From Pseudomonas sp. SLFW (GTDB taxonomy: Bacteria; Pseudomonadota; Gammaproteobacteria; Pseudomonadales; Pseudomonadaceae), in the NCBI RefSeq assembly GCF_009905615.1, contig NZ_JAAAKW010000001.1, positions 496,001 through 560,000 of the forward strand: 64,000 bases of DNA, given 5' to 3'. Below are positions 43,919 through 53,695 of this stretch, piece by piece. The notes under the pieces are model-generated. The model saw only the letters and a program-made list of their open reading frames with translations, was not told where the DNA came from and ran no database searches. The position numbers and the translations under genes were made by a program. Position 1 is the stretch's first letter; each line of letters begins with the position of its first letter.

Positions 43919-45985
43919 TTGACACGATATCCCCGCTTTCCCGCAGGCGACAGTGAGGCAGGTCGCACCATCAAGGACATGGACTGGGCCACAACGCCCC
44001 TTGGCCCCATCGAACAATGGCCTGCTGCGCTGAAGATCCACCTCAATCTGATCCTCAATTCCCCCGAGTCGATGTACCTGCTTTGGGGCCCGGAGTTGCT
44101 GTTTTTCCACAACGATGCCTGTGCCCCGACTCTCGGCCCTCGACGGGACGCGGCCATGGGTGCTCGCATGCCGGAGTTGTGGTCGGATGTGTGGGATCAA
44201 GTGCAGCCGTTTGCCGAGCAAGCGTTGAACGGGCAGCCGTATCACTGCGAAGACATGCCTCTGACCATGGCGCGTTATGGCGCAATCGAGCGCACGTGGT
44301 GGTCGTTTTCGTTCTCACCGATGATTGACGAACACAACCAGGTGGTCGGCCTGTTCTGCGTGACCAATGAAACCACACGCCGCGTGCTGGATCAGCGAGC
44401 ACTGAGGGCCAGCGAACAGCGTCGGCTCGACCTGATTGCCGACCTTGAACGGCAAGTCGTCGAGCGTGCTCATGAACGTGGCCTGACTTGGCAAGTCAGC
44501 CCCGATCTGCTCTCGATCATGACCTCCGATCTGCATTTCGAAACCACCAACCCGGCCTGGCGATTCACCTTGGGCTGGACGGACGAAGCATTGTCGCGGT
44601 TCGCGTTCTCTGACCTGATTCACCCCGAAGACGTCGCGCGCAGTCAGGAAGCCTTTGGTGCGCTGGGGCGCAATCATCCGGTGCTGAATCTGGAAAACCG
44701 TTACCGACGCAAGGATGGCAGCTACCGCTGGCTGTCGTGGGTCGCGGTGCCGGAAGGCGGCAAGTTGTATTGCAGCGCCCGGGACATTACCGCCGAAAAG
44801 CAACAGGCCGAAGCGCTGCGACGCGCAGAAGATGCGTTGCGTCACTCGCAGAAAATGGAAGCTGTCGGCCAACTCACCGGAGGGCTGGCCCATGACTTCA
44901 ACAACCTGCTGATGGGTGTCAGCGGCAACATCGAACTCTTGAAAAACCGCGTCGCCAAAGGCCGCACCGACAACCTCGGGCGCTACATCAATGCGGCGCT
45001 CGAAGGCTCTCGCCGAGCCGCCGCGCTGACCCACCGGCTGCTGGCGTTTTCTCGGCGACAGACCCTCGATCCCCGACCGACTGATGTGGATCATCTGGTT
45101 GAGGGAATGGCCGAACTCATTCGCCGCACGGTGGGCCCCGCCATTGCCATGGACGTGATCGGCACCCCCGGCCTGTGGGCAACCCTGGTGGACGCCCATC
45201 AACTGGAAAACGCCCTGCTCAACCTGTGCCTCAATGCCCGCGATGCCATGCCCGACGGCGGTCAGCTGCTGATCGAAACCGGCAACAAAACCCTCGACGA
45301 CATCGAAGCCCGAGAGCTGGAAATGCCCGAAGGTCGGTACGTGGCGCTGTGCGTCAGCGACAACGGCAGCGGGATGAGCGCCGATGTCGTCAAACGCGCC
45401 TTCGATCCCTTCTTCACCACCAAACCCATCGGCATGGGCACGGGGCTTGGGCTGTCTATGATCTACGGTTTTGCCCGTCAGTCGGGGGGCGGGGTTCAGA
45501 TTCGCTCCGCAGTGGGGAAAGGCACGCAGGTGTGCATTTACCTGCCGGTACAAGGCGAGGCCATTGCGTTTTCCCCGGACACACCGTTGCAGGAACAGCC
45601 TTCCGGACCGGTGGCGGGCGGCGAAACCGTGCTGGTGGTGGACGACGAGCCGACGATCAGAACCCTGGTCGCCGAAGTGCTGACCGACCTCGGCTACCGT
45701 GTGCTGGAAGCCGAAAACGGTGCCCTGGCACTGGAAATACTGCAAACACAACAAACCATCGACCTGCTCGTCTCGGACGTCGGCCTGCCCGGTGGCATGA
45801 ACGGACGCCAACTCGCCGACGCCGCCCGCTCAGTGCGACCGGGTTTGAAGGTGCTGTTCGTGACCGGTTACGCGGAAAATGCCGCCTTGGGCAAAGGTCG
45901 GCTGGAACCAGGGATGCATGTGCTGACCAAACCGTTTTCGATACCAGCGCTCAGAGAACGGGTGAAGGGGTTGCTGGAAACGTGA
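43919..45985 (+). CDS. Hybrid histidine kinase with PAS domains, orphan
   Basis: A 688-aa soluble sensor kinase. N-terminal PAS-like region (DWATTPLGPIEQWPAALKIH), a second PAS of the PAS_3 type (LIHPEDVARSQEAF, RYRRKDGSYRWLSWV), HisKA with the phosphorylated His in GGLAHDFNNLLMG, HATPase (LCLNARDAMPDGG, SDNGSGMS, GTGLGLSMIYG) and a C-terminal receiver (VVDDEPTIRT, SDVGLPGGMNG). The start is TTG at 43919 with GGAG upstream; a stop codon at 43901 rules out much extension. No membrane helix, so it senses a cytoplasmic cue. No partner regulator gene adjoins it. Confidence 0.85.
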   Translation: MTRYPRFPAGDSEAGRTIKDMDWATTPLGPIEQWPAALKIHLNLILNSPESMYLLWGPELLFFHNDACAPTLGPRRDAAMGARMPELWSDVWDQVQPFAEQALNGQPYHCEDMPLTMARYGAIERTWWSFSFSPMIDEHNQVVGLFCVTNETTRRVLDQRALRASEQRRLDLIADLERQVVERAHERGLTWQVSPDLLSIMTSDLHFETTNPAWRFTLGWTDEALSRFAFSDLIHPEDVARSQEAFGALGRNHPVLNLENRYRRKDGSYRWLSWVAVPEGGKLYCSARDITAEKQQAEALRRAEDALRHSQKMEAVGQLTGGLAHDFNNLLMGVSGNIELLKNRVAKGRTDNLGRYINAALEGSRRAAALTHRLLAFSRRQTLDPRPTDVDHLVEGMAELIRRTVGPAIAMDVIGTPGLWATLVDAHQLENALLNLCLNARDAMPDGGQLLIETGNKTLDDIEARELEMPEGRYVALCVSDNGSGMSADVVKRAFDPFFTTKPIGMGTGLGLSMIYGFARQSGGGVQIRSAVGKGTQVCIYLPVQGEAIAFSPDTPLQEQPSGPVAGGETVLVVDDEPTIRTLVAEVLTDLGYRVLEAENGALALEILQTQQTIDLLVSDVGLPGGMNGRQLADAARSVRPGLKVLFVTGYAENAALGKGRLEPGMHVLTKPFSIPALRERVKGLLET

Positions 45986-46032
45986 ACGGAGCGCGCTGTA
46001 CTCATCGAAAGAGGTCAGGCTGAATGATCAAC

Positions 46033-46116
46033 TGTGGGCCGGCTTGCTGGCGAATCGGTTTTTTCAGTCACCAGATAGGTATCTGGCCCACCGCATTCGC
46101 CAGCAAGCCGGCCACA
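46033..46116. repeat. REP-like inverted repeat, GGGCCGGCTTGCTGGCGAAT family
   Basis: Perfect arms TGTGGGCCGGCTTGCTGGCG (46033 on) and the complement ending at 46116 with a central smaller hairpin (CCAGATA-GGT-ATCTGG). It lies between the hybrid kinase and the converging reductase gene. Confidence 0.8.
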
Positions 46117-46157
46117 ATGTCGCGTCGGGTCATCAAGACCAGAGCGTAAGCGGGCAA

Positions 46158-47264
46158 TCAATCCCGCAAATCAGACTCGTGAATCGGCTGATCGCGATGC
46201 GTCGCACGTTGATACTGCGCAGGCCAGGTCGCCTGACGCCCGTTCAGGTCATCATCGGCATGCAGCGGCCAGTACGGGTCGCGCAACAGCTCACGGGCGA
46301 GCAGGATCAAATCCGCCTGCCCCGTGCGTAGAATATGCTCGGCCTGAGCGGGCTCGGTGATCATCCCCACCGTTCCCGTGGCGATCTGGGACTCCTTCTT
46401 GACCCGCTCGGCAAACTGCGTCTGATACCCCGGCCCTACCGGGATTTCAGCATTGGCGGCGGTGCCTCCCGAGGACACGTCGACCAGATCCGCACCCAGC
46501 GTTTTCAGACGCTTCGCCAGTTCTACGGTTTCATCCGGATTCCAGCCGTCCTCCACCCAATCGGTCGCCGACACGCGCACGAACAACGGCAGCGCTTGCG
46601 GCCAGACATCACGCACGGCTTTGGTGACTTCCAGCGTCAGACGAATACGATTTTCGAACGAGCCGCCATATTCATCCTGCCGTTGGTTGCTGACCGGCGA
46701 CAGGAACTGGTGCAGCAGATAACCGTGGGCAGCGTGAATTTCCACCACGCTGAAACCGGCGGTCAGCGCACGCTTGGCAGCCGCGACGAAGGCCTCGACG
46801 ACCTCTTTGATTTGAGGGGTATCCAACGGCGTCGGCGGCGTGTGTTTCGGGTCGAAAGCGATTTTCGATGGCCCCCACGGTGTCCAGCCACCCTGATCAG
46901 CAGGAATGCTGCCCTGCTTGCCCAGCCAAGGACGCCAGGTGCTCGCCTTGCGTCCGGCATGGGCCAGTTGAATACCAGCCACGGCCCCCTGAGCGGTGAT
47001 GAATCGGGTAATGCGTTGCAACGGCGCGATCTGCTCGTCGTTCCACAGCCCGAGGTCTTCCGGGGTAATACGGCCGTCTTCGGTGACAGCGGCCGCTTCG
47101 GTGAAGATCAGTCCGGCACCGCCCACGGCGCGGCTGCCGAGGTGCACGAGGTGCCAGTCGTTGGCCAGACCGTCCTGGGCGGAGTATTGGCACATCGGCG
47201 AGACCACGATGCGATTGCGTAAGGTGAGTTCGCGAAGGGTGAAGGATTCAAGCAGCAGGCTCAT
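46158..47264 (-). CDS. Old-yellow-enzyme reductase (YqjM/XenA-like)
   Basis: A 368-aa FMN-dependent NAD(P)H reductase of the thermophilic-like OYE class, which reduces activated C=C bonds and nitro compounds. Class-typical features are SPMCQYSA with the redox-tuning Cys near residue 24, QLAHAGRKAS, the substrate-binding pair in EIHAAHGYLLHQFLSP, and DEYGGSFENR. FMN phosphate binding lies near the end (RTGQADLILLARELLRDPYW). Physiological substrate unknown. It lies next to recJ but is separated by about 100 bp. Confidence 0.9.
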   Translation of the reverse strand: MSLLLESFTLRELTLRNRIVVSPMCQYSAQDGLANDWHLVHLGSRAVGGAGLIFTEAAAVTEDGRITPEDLGLWNDEQIAPLQRITRFITAQGAVAGIQLAHAGRKASTWRPWLGKQGSIPADQGGWTPWGPSKIAFDPKHTPPTPLDTPQIKEVVEAFVAAAKRALTAGFSVVEIHAAHGYLLHQFLSPVSNQRQDEYGGSFENRIRLTLEVTKAVRDVWPQALPLFVRVSATDWVEDGWNPDETVELAKRLKTLGADLVDVSSGGTAANAEIPVGPGYQTQFAERVKKESQIATGTVGMITEPAQAEHILRTGQADLILLARELLRDPYWPLHADDDLNGRQATWPAQYQRATHRDQPIHESDLRD

Positions 47265-47364
47265 GAGTATCTCTCGAAGTCGCGGAGGAAGGTTCCTTTG
47301 TACTGAACCTAGAGCCTAGTCGACAAGCTGAGAGAAGCCGTGGTTCCTGCTGTCTCGCGTGAAA

Positions 47365-49080
47365 TCAACGCGGTGAAATGTGCGCCACCATGAGCTGCAC
47401 GGTCTCGTTGCCCCGAAATTCGTTGAGGTCCAGCTTATAGGCCAGCTCGACCCACCGCACCGTCGGATTGGGCCACACGTCGCGATCAACGCTGAACGCA
47501 ATGCCGTCGAGCTTGACGGTGCCGCATTCGGTTTTGAGCACCATCTTCAAATGCCGCTCGCCTACGACGCGTTGCTCCACCAGCTGGAACACCCCGTGAA
47601 ACAACGGCTCGGGGAAGTGCTGGCCCCAAGGCCCGGCATTGCGCAGCGCGCGGGCCAGCTCAAGATGAAACTCTTCAACCGCCAACGTGCCATCGGACAA
47701 CAGACGGCCGGTCAGGTCTTCTTCAGTCAGTTGACGACGAACTTCGGCATCGAAGGCTTCGGCGAAGGCCGGGAAATTTTCCGCAGGCAGCGACAAACCG
47801 GCTGCCATCGCGTGGCCACCAAACTTGCTGATCAACTCAGGGTGTTTCGCAGCAACGGCGTCCAGCGCATCCCTGATGTGGAATCCCGGCACCGAACGCG
47901 CCGAGCCTTTCAGCACGCCCTCCCCTGCGCTGGCGAAGGCGATAGTGGGCCGGTGATAACGCTCTTTCAGGCGCGACGCGAGAATCCCGATCACGCCCTG
48001 GTGCCATTCGGCTTCGTACAGGCAGAGCCCGAACGGCATCGACTCGACAGGCAAATCCTTGAGCTGGGCCAGCGCTTCCCGCTGCATGCCCTGTTCGATG
48101 GACTTGCGGTCCTGATTCAGCTCGTCCAATTGCACGGCCATCTCCCGCGCCAGCGTCTCGTCTTCACACAGCAGGCATTCGATGCCCAGGCTCATATCGT
48201 CCAGACGCCCCGCCGCGTTCAATCGCGGGCCGAGGATGAAGCCGAGGTCGGTGGAGGTGATGCGCGAAGGCTCGCGGCGAGCCACTTCGAGAATGGCGCG
48301 CAAGCCCGGACGGGCGCGACCGGCGCGAATCCGCATCAAGCCCTGATGCACCAGAATCCGGTTGTTCGCGTCCAGCGGCACCACGTCGGCCACACTGCCA
48401 AGCGCGACCAGGTCCAACAACTCGCCGAGGTTTGGCTGAGCGCGACCGTTGGCCTCGAACCATCCGATTTCCCGCAAACGCGCGCGCAGGGCCATCAAGA
48501 CGTAGAACATCACGCCGACACCGGCCAGTGCCTTGCTGGGGAACGTGCAGCCGGGCTGATTCGGGTTGACGATGGCGTCAGCGGCCGGCAGTTCATGGCC
48601 CGGCAGGTGGTGATCGGTCACCAGGACCTGCAGGCCCGCCGCCTTGGCAGCCGCAACACCTTCGACGCTGGAGATGCCGTTATCCACGGTCATCAACAGC
48701 TCCGGCTGACGCTCAAGGGCGACCTTGACGATTTCCGGGGTCAGCCCGTAGCCGTATTCGAAGCGGTTCGGCACCAGATAATCGACATGCGCCGCACCCA
48801 GCAACCGCAGTCCCAAAACCCCGACCGTGCTGGCCGTCGCGCCGTCGGCATCGAAGTCACCGACGATCAGGATGCGCTGACGCTGTTGCAGCGCCGTCAC
48901 CAGCAAATCCACCGCCGCGTCGATGCCTTTGAGTTGCTGATACGGAATCAGCCGCGCCAGGCCTTTGTCCAGCTCGTCCTGCGACAGCACGCCCCGCGAG
49001 GCGTACAGACGGGTCAACAAAGGCGGCAGATCGCCCAGAAAAGGCAAGGTGTCGGGCAACTGTCGTGATTCGATGCGCAT
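47365..49080 (-). CDS. recJ: Single-strand-specific exonuclease RecJ
   Basis: RecJ degrades single-stranded DNA 5' to 3' in recombination and mismatch repair. The 571-aa protein has the DHH-family metal motifs: VGDFDADGATAS, VTDHHLPGHELP, the motif around GHAMAAGLSL with the glycine-rich DHHA1 part, and the OB-like C-terminus. Length matches the Pseudomonas enzyme. The start ATG at 49080 gives MRIESRQLPDTLPFLGDLP. It lies 60 bp after yaeQ on the same strand. Confidence 0.95.
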   Translation of the reverse strand: MRIESRQLPDTLPFLGDLPPLLTRLYASRGVLSQDELDKGLARLIPYQQLKGIDAAVDLLVTALQQRQRILIVGDFDADGATASTVGVLGLRLLGAAHVDYLVPNRFEYGYGLTPEIVKVALERQPELLMTVDNGISSVEGVAAAKAAGLQVLVTDHHLPGHELPAADAIVNPNQPGCTFPSKALAGVGVMFYVLMALRARLREIGWFEANGRAQPNLGELLDLVALGSVADVVPLDANNRILVHQGLMRIRAGRARPGLRAILEVARREPSRITSTDLGFILGPRLNAAGRLDDMSLGIECLLCEDETLAREMAVQLDELNQDRKSIEQGMQREALAQLKDLPVESMPFGLCLYEAEWHQGVIGILASRLKERYHRPTIAFASAGEGVLKGSARSVPGFHIRDALDAVAAKHPELISKFGGHAMAAGLSLPAENFPAFAEAFDAEVRRQLTEEDLTGRLLSDGTLAVEEFHLELARALRNAGPWGQHFPEPLFHGVFQLVEQRVVGERHLKMVLKTECGTVKLDGIAFSVDRDVWPNPTVRWVELAYKLDLNEFRGNETVQLMVAHISPR

Positions 49081-49140
49081 GCGGGTTCCGCTGATGTGTT
49101 CGGTTGGAGCTGATTCAGTGATGAGGGCAAACGTCGGCGG

Positions 49141-49683
49141 TCAGCCGCGCTCGCCAGCCAGCCACTGCAATTGCACTTCGTGCTGGCCACGGTCATCGGT
49201 CACGAAAATCGTGCCTTCGCTGATCATCACGTCCCACTTGATGACGCGGGGCATGTCCTTGGCCAGGGTCTCCAGCACTTCCTGAGGCACGGCGGCGATG
49301 TTGACGTTTTTCAACGTTTTGACGGCCGGGACGATCTTGCCCTCCCACACGCGCAGGCTGCCGTACGCCAAGAGGCTGGTGCGCTCGGTACGGCGGGAGC
49401 ACCACGTCAGCCGGTCAGCATCGGGTTGGCCGACTTCGATCCAGTGCAGTACGCGGTCATCCAGGCTTTTTTCCCACAAGGCAGGTTCGTCGACGTCCGA
49501 CAGACCACGTCCGAACGACAGGTGTTCGCTATACCAGAACGCGTAGGCCAACAGACGCACGGCCATGCGCTCTTCGGTTTCCGACGGGTGGCGGGCGATG
49601 GTCTGTTTGACGTTTTCGTACACCCCACGGTCGAGGTCAGTGAGGTTCAGTTCGAATTTGTAGGTCGTGGACGGCTGGGCCAT
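49141..49683 (-). CDS. yaeQ: YaeQ family protein
   Basis: A 180-aa protein of the YaeQ family, which has a PD-(D/E)XK nuclease-like fold and an uncertain function (a link to transcription elongation was suggested in E. coli). Typical motifs: YKFELNLTDLDRGVY, LSFGRGLSDVDEPALW, WIEVGQPDADRL. Length is normal. It precedes recJ as in P. aeruginosa, and the two are probably co-transcribed. Confidence 0.93.
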   Translation of the reverse strand: MAQPSTTYKFELNLTDLDRGVYENVKQTIARHPSETEERMAVRLLAYAFWYSEHLSFGRGLSDVDEPALWEKSLDDRVLHWIEVGQPDADRLTWCSRRTERTSLLAYGSLRVWEGKIVPAVKTLKNVNIAAVPQEVLETLAKDMPRVIKWDVMISEGTIFVTDDRGQHEVQLQWLAGERG

Positions 49684-49981
49684 GAACGGGCTTCTAAGGA
49701 CGGGAAAGGCGCCAAGTCTAACCGATGCACGTCCCGTTGAACGACCAGACTCGATGATTGATCGTCATGGCGACATGAAAATCAGCGTGCGCGCATTTGT
49801 CAGGCTGCTTTACTCAACCCAGGGTGACGAGTGTTAAACAAATGATCCACAACGCCGATACGTTGATGCGAGACCCTCTAGCATGAAGTTCACAGCGTGG
49901 GCCGTTGCGAAATCAGACCCGTCGGATCGGGGTGATCGCGGCTTAAACCTCAGTCAGTATTTTCAGGATTTACCTCGACGG

Positions 49982-50875
49982 ATGGTCAATCGTTACGCAC
50001 ACATTCGCCCGTCCGGTGTTTTCGCCCTGCTGATCGCTTCGGCACTGAGTGCGACACCCGGAACCGCAGACGCGAAGGAAACGCTGACCTGGCTGCTTCG
50101 GGACTTCCCTCCCCTGACCATTTTCGCCGGCCCGCAAGCAGGCCAGGGCGCCATCGACAAGCTGATGCCTGAACTGATTGCGCAGATGCCGGAATACAAC
50201 CACCAGATCATGCACGTGAACCGTGCGCGGGGCACACAGATGCTCCGGGACCCGGACGTCTTCGCCTGTGACCCGACGCTGTTGTGGACGGCAGAACGTG
50301 CGAAGACCATTCTGTTCTCGATCCCGACCTACGCCACGCCTGGCAACGGGGTGACGATCGAACGGCGAAATCACGCGATGTTTGCGCCATTTCTCGATGC
50401 CGATGGGCATCTTGATCTGGCGGCCCTGCTGAACGCCAACACGGTCAAGACCGGTATTGTGGCCGAGCGCAGCTACGGTCCGACCATCGATAAGATTCTC
50501 AAGACGACCACCCAACCCGAGAGCCTGATTCTGCATTACGGCAACGCGGCGGTGGGCAGCATGTTGCAGATGGAACGGCTGGACCGTTTCCAGGCCATCA
50601 TCAGCTACTGGCCCGAAGCGCGGTATCACGCCCAGCAGCAGGGCATTGCGCTGGAAGAGCTGGAGTTTTTCCCGATCAAGGATGCGCCCAAGTACCAGTT
50701 CGCGCACATCGGCTGCTCGAAGACCGACAAGGGCCGCGAAGCCATCGAGATCATCAATCGCGAGATGCGCACGTTGCGGACCACCAAGCTGATCTCGTTC
50801 TACGCCGAATGGATGGTCGACAAGCGCCAATACCTGCAGGACGCGCAGACGTTTTTCGACGACGCGCAAAACTGA
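49982..50875 (+). CDS. Periplasmic solute-binding-like protein (SBP_bac_3 / TIGR02285 type)
   Basis: A 297-aa predicted periplasmic protein. The ATG at 49982 gives a signal peptide (VFALLIASALSATPGTADA); an upstream ATG at 49883 would put 33 residues before it and lacks a ribosome site. The mature part (ETLTWLLRDFPPLTIFAGPQ, DVFACDPTLLWTAERAKTIL, GIVAERSYGP) resembles family 3 amino-acid binding proteins and the TIGR02285 set of binding-like proteins without transporter partners. Ligand unknown. Few others are nearby except the kinase-less sensor with the same fold at 51491. Confidence 0.7.
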   Translation: MVNRYAHIRPSGVFALLIASALSATPGTADAKETLTWLLRDFPPLTIFAGPQAGQGAIDKLMPELIAQMPEYNHQIMHVNRARGTQMLRDPDVFACDPTLLWTAERAKTILFSIPTYATPGNGVTIERRNHAMFAPFLDADGHLDLAALLNANTVKTGIVAERSYGPTIDKILKTTTQPESLILHYGNAAVGSMLQMERLDRFQAIISYWPEARYHAQQQGIALEELEFFPIKDAPKYQFAHIGCSKTDKGREAIEIINREMRTLRTTKLISFYAEWMVDKRQYLQDAQTFFDDAQN

Positions 50876-50885
50876 CAAACGACAG

Positions 50886-50925
50886 GCAAAAAGAAACCCC
50901 GAGCAGCGGGGAGACTACTCGGGGT
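50886..50925 (-). terminator. Terminator for the DUF3509-like gene
   Basis: ACCCCGAG (50896-50903) pairs with CTCGGGGT (50918-50925) over a 14-base loop. Read on the minus strand it is followed by TTTCTTTTTGCC, as expected for a leftward intrinsic terminator; on the plus strand there is no T-run. It is about 110 bp from the gene's stop codon. Confidence 0.6.
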
Positions 50926-51037
50926 CAACCGTGGTCCATCTTGGACCCGTACGGCAGGCAACATAAACACCGGAGCACAATGCCTGCACCTGCCGTAATG
51001 GATAGGAGCCTATGTAATGGATAAGGTTCCCCGTTCC

Positions 51038-51334
51038 TCAGACAAAACCCTGACGGGCGGCAAAATTGTTGACCTGTGTCGCATTTCGCATCGCGGCGAT
51101 GACGCAAGGCTCGATACGCCCCTCGGCGACCATCAAATCGCGATGAAGCCCGTCGACCACGTCGGTCAGCTGGCGCTTGTCACACAACTGGGCAGCGGAA
51201 TAGACGCGTTCGATCACGATCGCACCGGCTGCATTTTTCAGCGTCACCAGACGCTCGCCATTTACACCGGCAGCGCCCAGGCTGGCCTCATAAGGTGCCA
51301 GTGCTTCGCTTAACAACAAGCTGATATTTTCCAT
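51038..51334 (-). CDS. Small DUF3509-like protein (98 aa)
   Basis: A 98-aa protein from the ATG at 51334 (MENISLLLSEALAPYEASLG), with LVTLKNAAGAIVIERVYS in the middle; an upstream in-frame start adds four residues. It resembles the Pseudomonas-specific DUF3509 family of unknown function, which is small, cytosolic and without motifs. Assigned from overall similarity recalled, so moderate certainty. It is transcribed leftward alone. Confidence 0.65.
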   Translation of the reverse strand: MENISLLLSEALAPYEASLGAAGVNGERLVTLKNAAGAIVIERVYSAAQLCDKRQLTDVVDGLHRDLMVAEGRIEPCVIAAMRNATQVNNFAARQGFV

Positions 51335-51490
51335 CTGGATCACCACTCAACAGTTTGAATGCAAAGGTGCTTATCAATGACCATCGGCAGAAGCGGAAAG
51401 TTCTTTTCCGCTTCGAGGGTTTACCGTGAGCGGGTTGATCGTCACCCCCTTTGTCACTGGAGCATGCCTGCCCAATGTGACAGACAGAAT

Positions 51491-53626
51491 TCAGTCTTTT
51501 GACGACCGCGTCGCGCTCGGCGTCAGACCCTTGGCCTCGCTGAGATCGAGCCAGCCCCCCAGCAAGCCCTGCAACTGTCCGCCTGCGTCATAGAACGGCA
51601 CCGCCCACTGAGACGCTTTAATGGCGCGACCGGACAGCGTGAAACTGCGCTCGGTCAGCAGCGGTTGATGAGTCGTGAATAGATTCATGTAACTCGCGTG
51701 CATCGCCTCGGCAGCGTCTCGTGGGATCAGATCGACATCGATCAGGCGCCGACCATTCATCTGTTCATAGCTGATACCGAAACTGTCCTCATAGCTACGG
51801 TTGCAGAACACGAGACGACCCTGGAGATCCCGGACATACATCGGCTCAGGAATACCGTCCATCAACGCACGCTTGAACGCCAGTTGATCGTTGAGCTGCA
51901 CTTCGGCGATCAGCCGTTGCCGTATCTGGTCCGTCAACCGAATTTTCCAATAGAGCGAAACCAATACGCCTGATAACACCACCGCCAGCAGCCAAAACAC
52001 CCAATGGGGAATCCGCTCCCACAGCGTGGATTGACCCATGATTCCCCCCAGCCATTTCGCGCGAATCGCCCGCATCTCGGCCACGGGGAATTCATCCAGT
52101 GCCTTGTTCAGAATGCTCAAAAGCTCAGGTTCGGAATTGATGACTGCAAACCGGTCCGGCGACCATATGTCCTCCACGCTGCCAGCCACCTTCAGCCCGC
52201 GCATCGACGAGGTCCAGGCCGCCGCTTCATTCTGAATGGTCGCCGTTGCCCCTCCGCTCTCCACCAACCGCCGGGCCTCCACGTAGGAGGGCACGATCAC
52301 CAGTTGGACGTCTGGGTAGCGGACGCGAATGAATTCCAGAAGAGCGTGACGGGCAGGCATCGCCAGTACCTTTCCAGACATGTTGGCCAGGCTTACGAGA
52401 CCCTCGTTATCCTTTTGGGTCACGTACACCCAACTGTTCCCGCCATAGGCGTAACTGAACGACAGCGTCGCCCGGCGCTCTGCGGTTTCCGCCACAGTGG
52501 TATTCATGTCAACGGCCCCGGACGACAACGCTTCCAGTACCGCATGGAGGTTTGGCATCTCGTGGTGGACGAAGTTGAGGCCGGTCATGCGCGAGATTCG
52601 GTCAAGAATATCGATATTCAGCCCCACCCAGTGACCGTCGGCATCCTTAAAGACATAGGGCGCATGTTGTGTCGAACCGATGCGGACTTGCGAGTGTTTG
52701 CGAACCCACTGGCGTTCGGCGGCAGTGAGTCGGATACGCCGCCCAGGCGCGACCTCGACATCCTCGTCAAGTATCCAGCGACTTTGTATGTTCCGGTCCA
52801 CCGCCTCATCCAGATCATTGAGTGAACGGTTCAACAGCGCCAACAGCGTCGTATCCTCTGCCCGTGTCGCGAACCCGAAGCCCGCCAAAGGCAACAAACT
52901 CTCGAATCTGGTTTGCAAACCCAGGTAGGGACGTAGCGACTTGAAGGCATTCACGACTATTTCATTGCCGACGAATGCGTCGGCATCACCTTGAGTCAAC
53001 GCCTCTACAGCGCTGAACAACGTCGGTGCAAGCACAATATCGCTGTCAGGATACAGTCGCTGCAGTTGGTCGGGATCGGCGTAGCAGTCCAGCGCGATAA
53101 TGCGCTTGCCACTTAAGGCAGTGGACAATGTGAAATCTCCCCGGCGCCCTACCACCACAGCCCTGTCCGTCAGGTAATTGCGGGTGACGGCGAGGTCTGA
53201 CATCCCGCGTTCGAACCCACTGGCGCTGGTCAACAGGTCGACTTTGCCTGTCTTCAACGCCTCGACGGCCTGATCGCGCTTGGCGAAGCCCGTAACGTGC
53301 ATGGAGACGCCCAGCTTGGCAGCGATCAGGCTCAGATAATCTGCACTGATGCCTTGATAGCGGTTGCCGTCGCTGGTGATGTCGACAGGTTCGTAGTCGT
53401 CAATGGGAATACCGACACGCAGCACTTGTCGCTGGTCCAGCCACTGACGCTCGGCGGCCTCAAGCGGCATCGGCTGCACGCTGAGGAAGGGTTCGCCCAA
53501 AATGAAGGGAAGCTTTTCGGCTCCGTGCCCTGCCCGGCTCCCGACACACACCAGTAGCATCAATGCGCACAGCAAGTATCGAAAGATTCGGTTCTGGACG
53601 GGCACTCCTTGTCTGTCCATGTTCAT
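51491..53626 (-). CDS. BvgS-like sensor with two binding-protein domains and PAS but no kinase
   Basis: A 711-aa inner-membrane protein with the BvgS/EvgS sensory half. Signal/anchor (FRYLLCALMLLVCVG), two tandem family 3 periplasmic binding domains (about 65-300 and 305-545; VLRVGIPIDDYEP, VRIGSTQHAPYVFKDADG), a membrane helix (IPHWVFWLLAVVLSGVLVSL) and a cytoplasmic PAS domain (AFKRALMDGIPEPMYVRDLQ... GGWLDLSEAK). BvgS proteins continue with HisKA, HATPase and receiver domains; here the frame stops 14 residues after the PAS domain. Downstream DNA shows no kinase sequence in any frame. It may be truncated or may signal through another protein. Confidence 0.85.
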   Translation of the reverse strand: MNMDRQGVPVQNRIFRYLLCALMLLVCVGSRAGHGAEKLPFILGEPFLSVQPMPLEAAERQWLDQRQVLRVGIPIDDYEPVDITSDGNRYQGISADYLSLIAAKLGVSMHVTGFAKRDQAVEALKTGKVDLLTSASGFERGMSDLAVTRNYLTDRAVVVGRRGDFTLSTALSGKRIIALDCYADPDQLQRLYPDSDIVLAPTLFSAVEALTQGDADAFVGNEIVVNAFKSLRPYLGLQTRFESLLPLAGFGFATRAEDTTLLALLNRSLNDLDEAVDRNIQSRWILDEDVEVAPGRRIRLTAAERQWVRKHSQVRIGSTQHAPYVFKDADGHWVGLNIDILDRISRMTGLNFVHHEMPNLHAVLEALSSGAVDMNTTVAETAERRATLSFSYAYGGNSWVYVTQKDNEGLVSLANMSGKVLAMPARHALLEFIRVRYPDVQLVIVPSYVEARRLVESGGATATIQNEAAAWTSSMRGLKVAGSVEDIWSPDRFAVINSEPELLSILNKALDEFPVAEMRAIRAKWLGGIMGQSTLWERIPHWVFWLLAVVLSGVLVSLYWKIRLTDQIRQRLIAEVQLNDQLAFKRALMDGIPEPMYVRDLQGRLVFCNRSYEDSFGISYEQMNGRRLIDVDLIPRDAAEAMHASYMNLFTTHQPLLTERSFTLSGRAIKASQWAVPFYDAGGQLQGLLGGWLDLSEAKGLTPSATRSSKD

Positions 53627-53695
53627 GTTTTATACCGCCACTTGTTTGTTCACGAAAATAAGAAATTCCGCGCAAGTGTGGCACGCATGAACAAG

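Noticed and set aside
44315..45811. 498-codon open frame opposite the hybrid kinase
   Set aside because: Kinase motifs on the plus strand are intact over the full length; the minus frame is a codon-bias shadow.
47380..49068. 562-codon open frame opposite recJ
   Set aside because: RecJ is full length with all metal motifs; the opposite frame has no domain.
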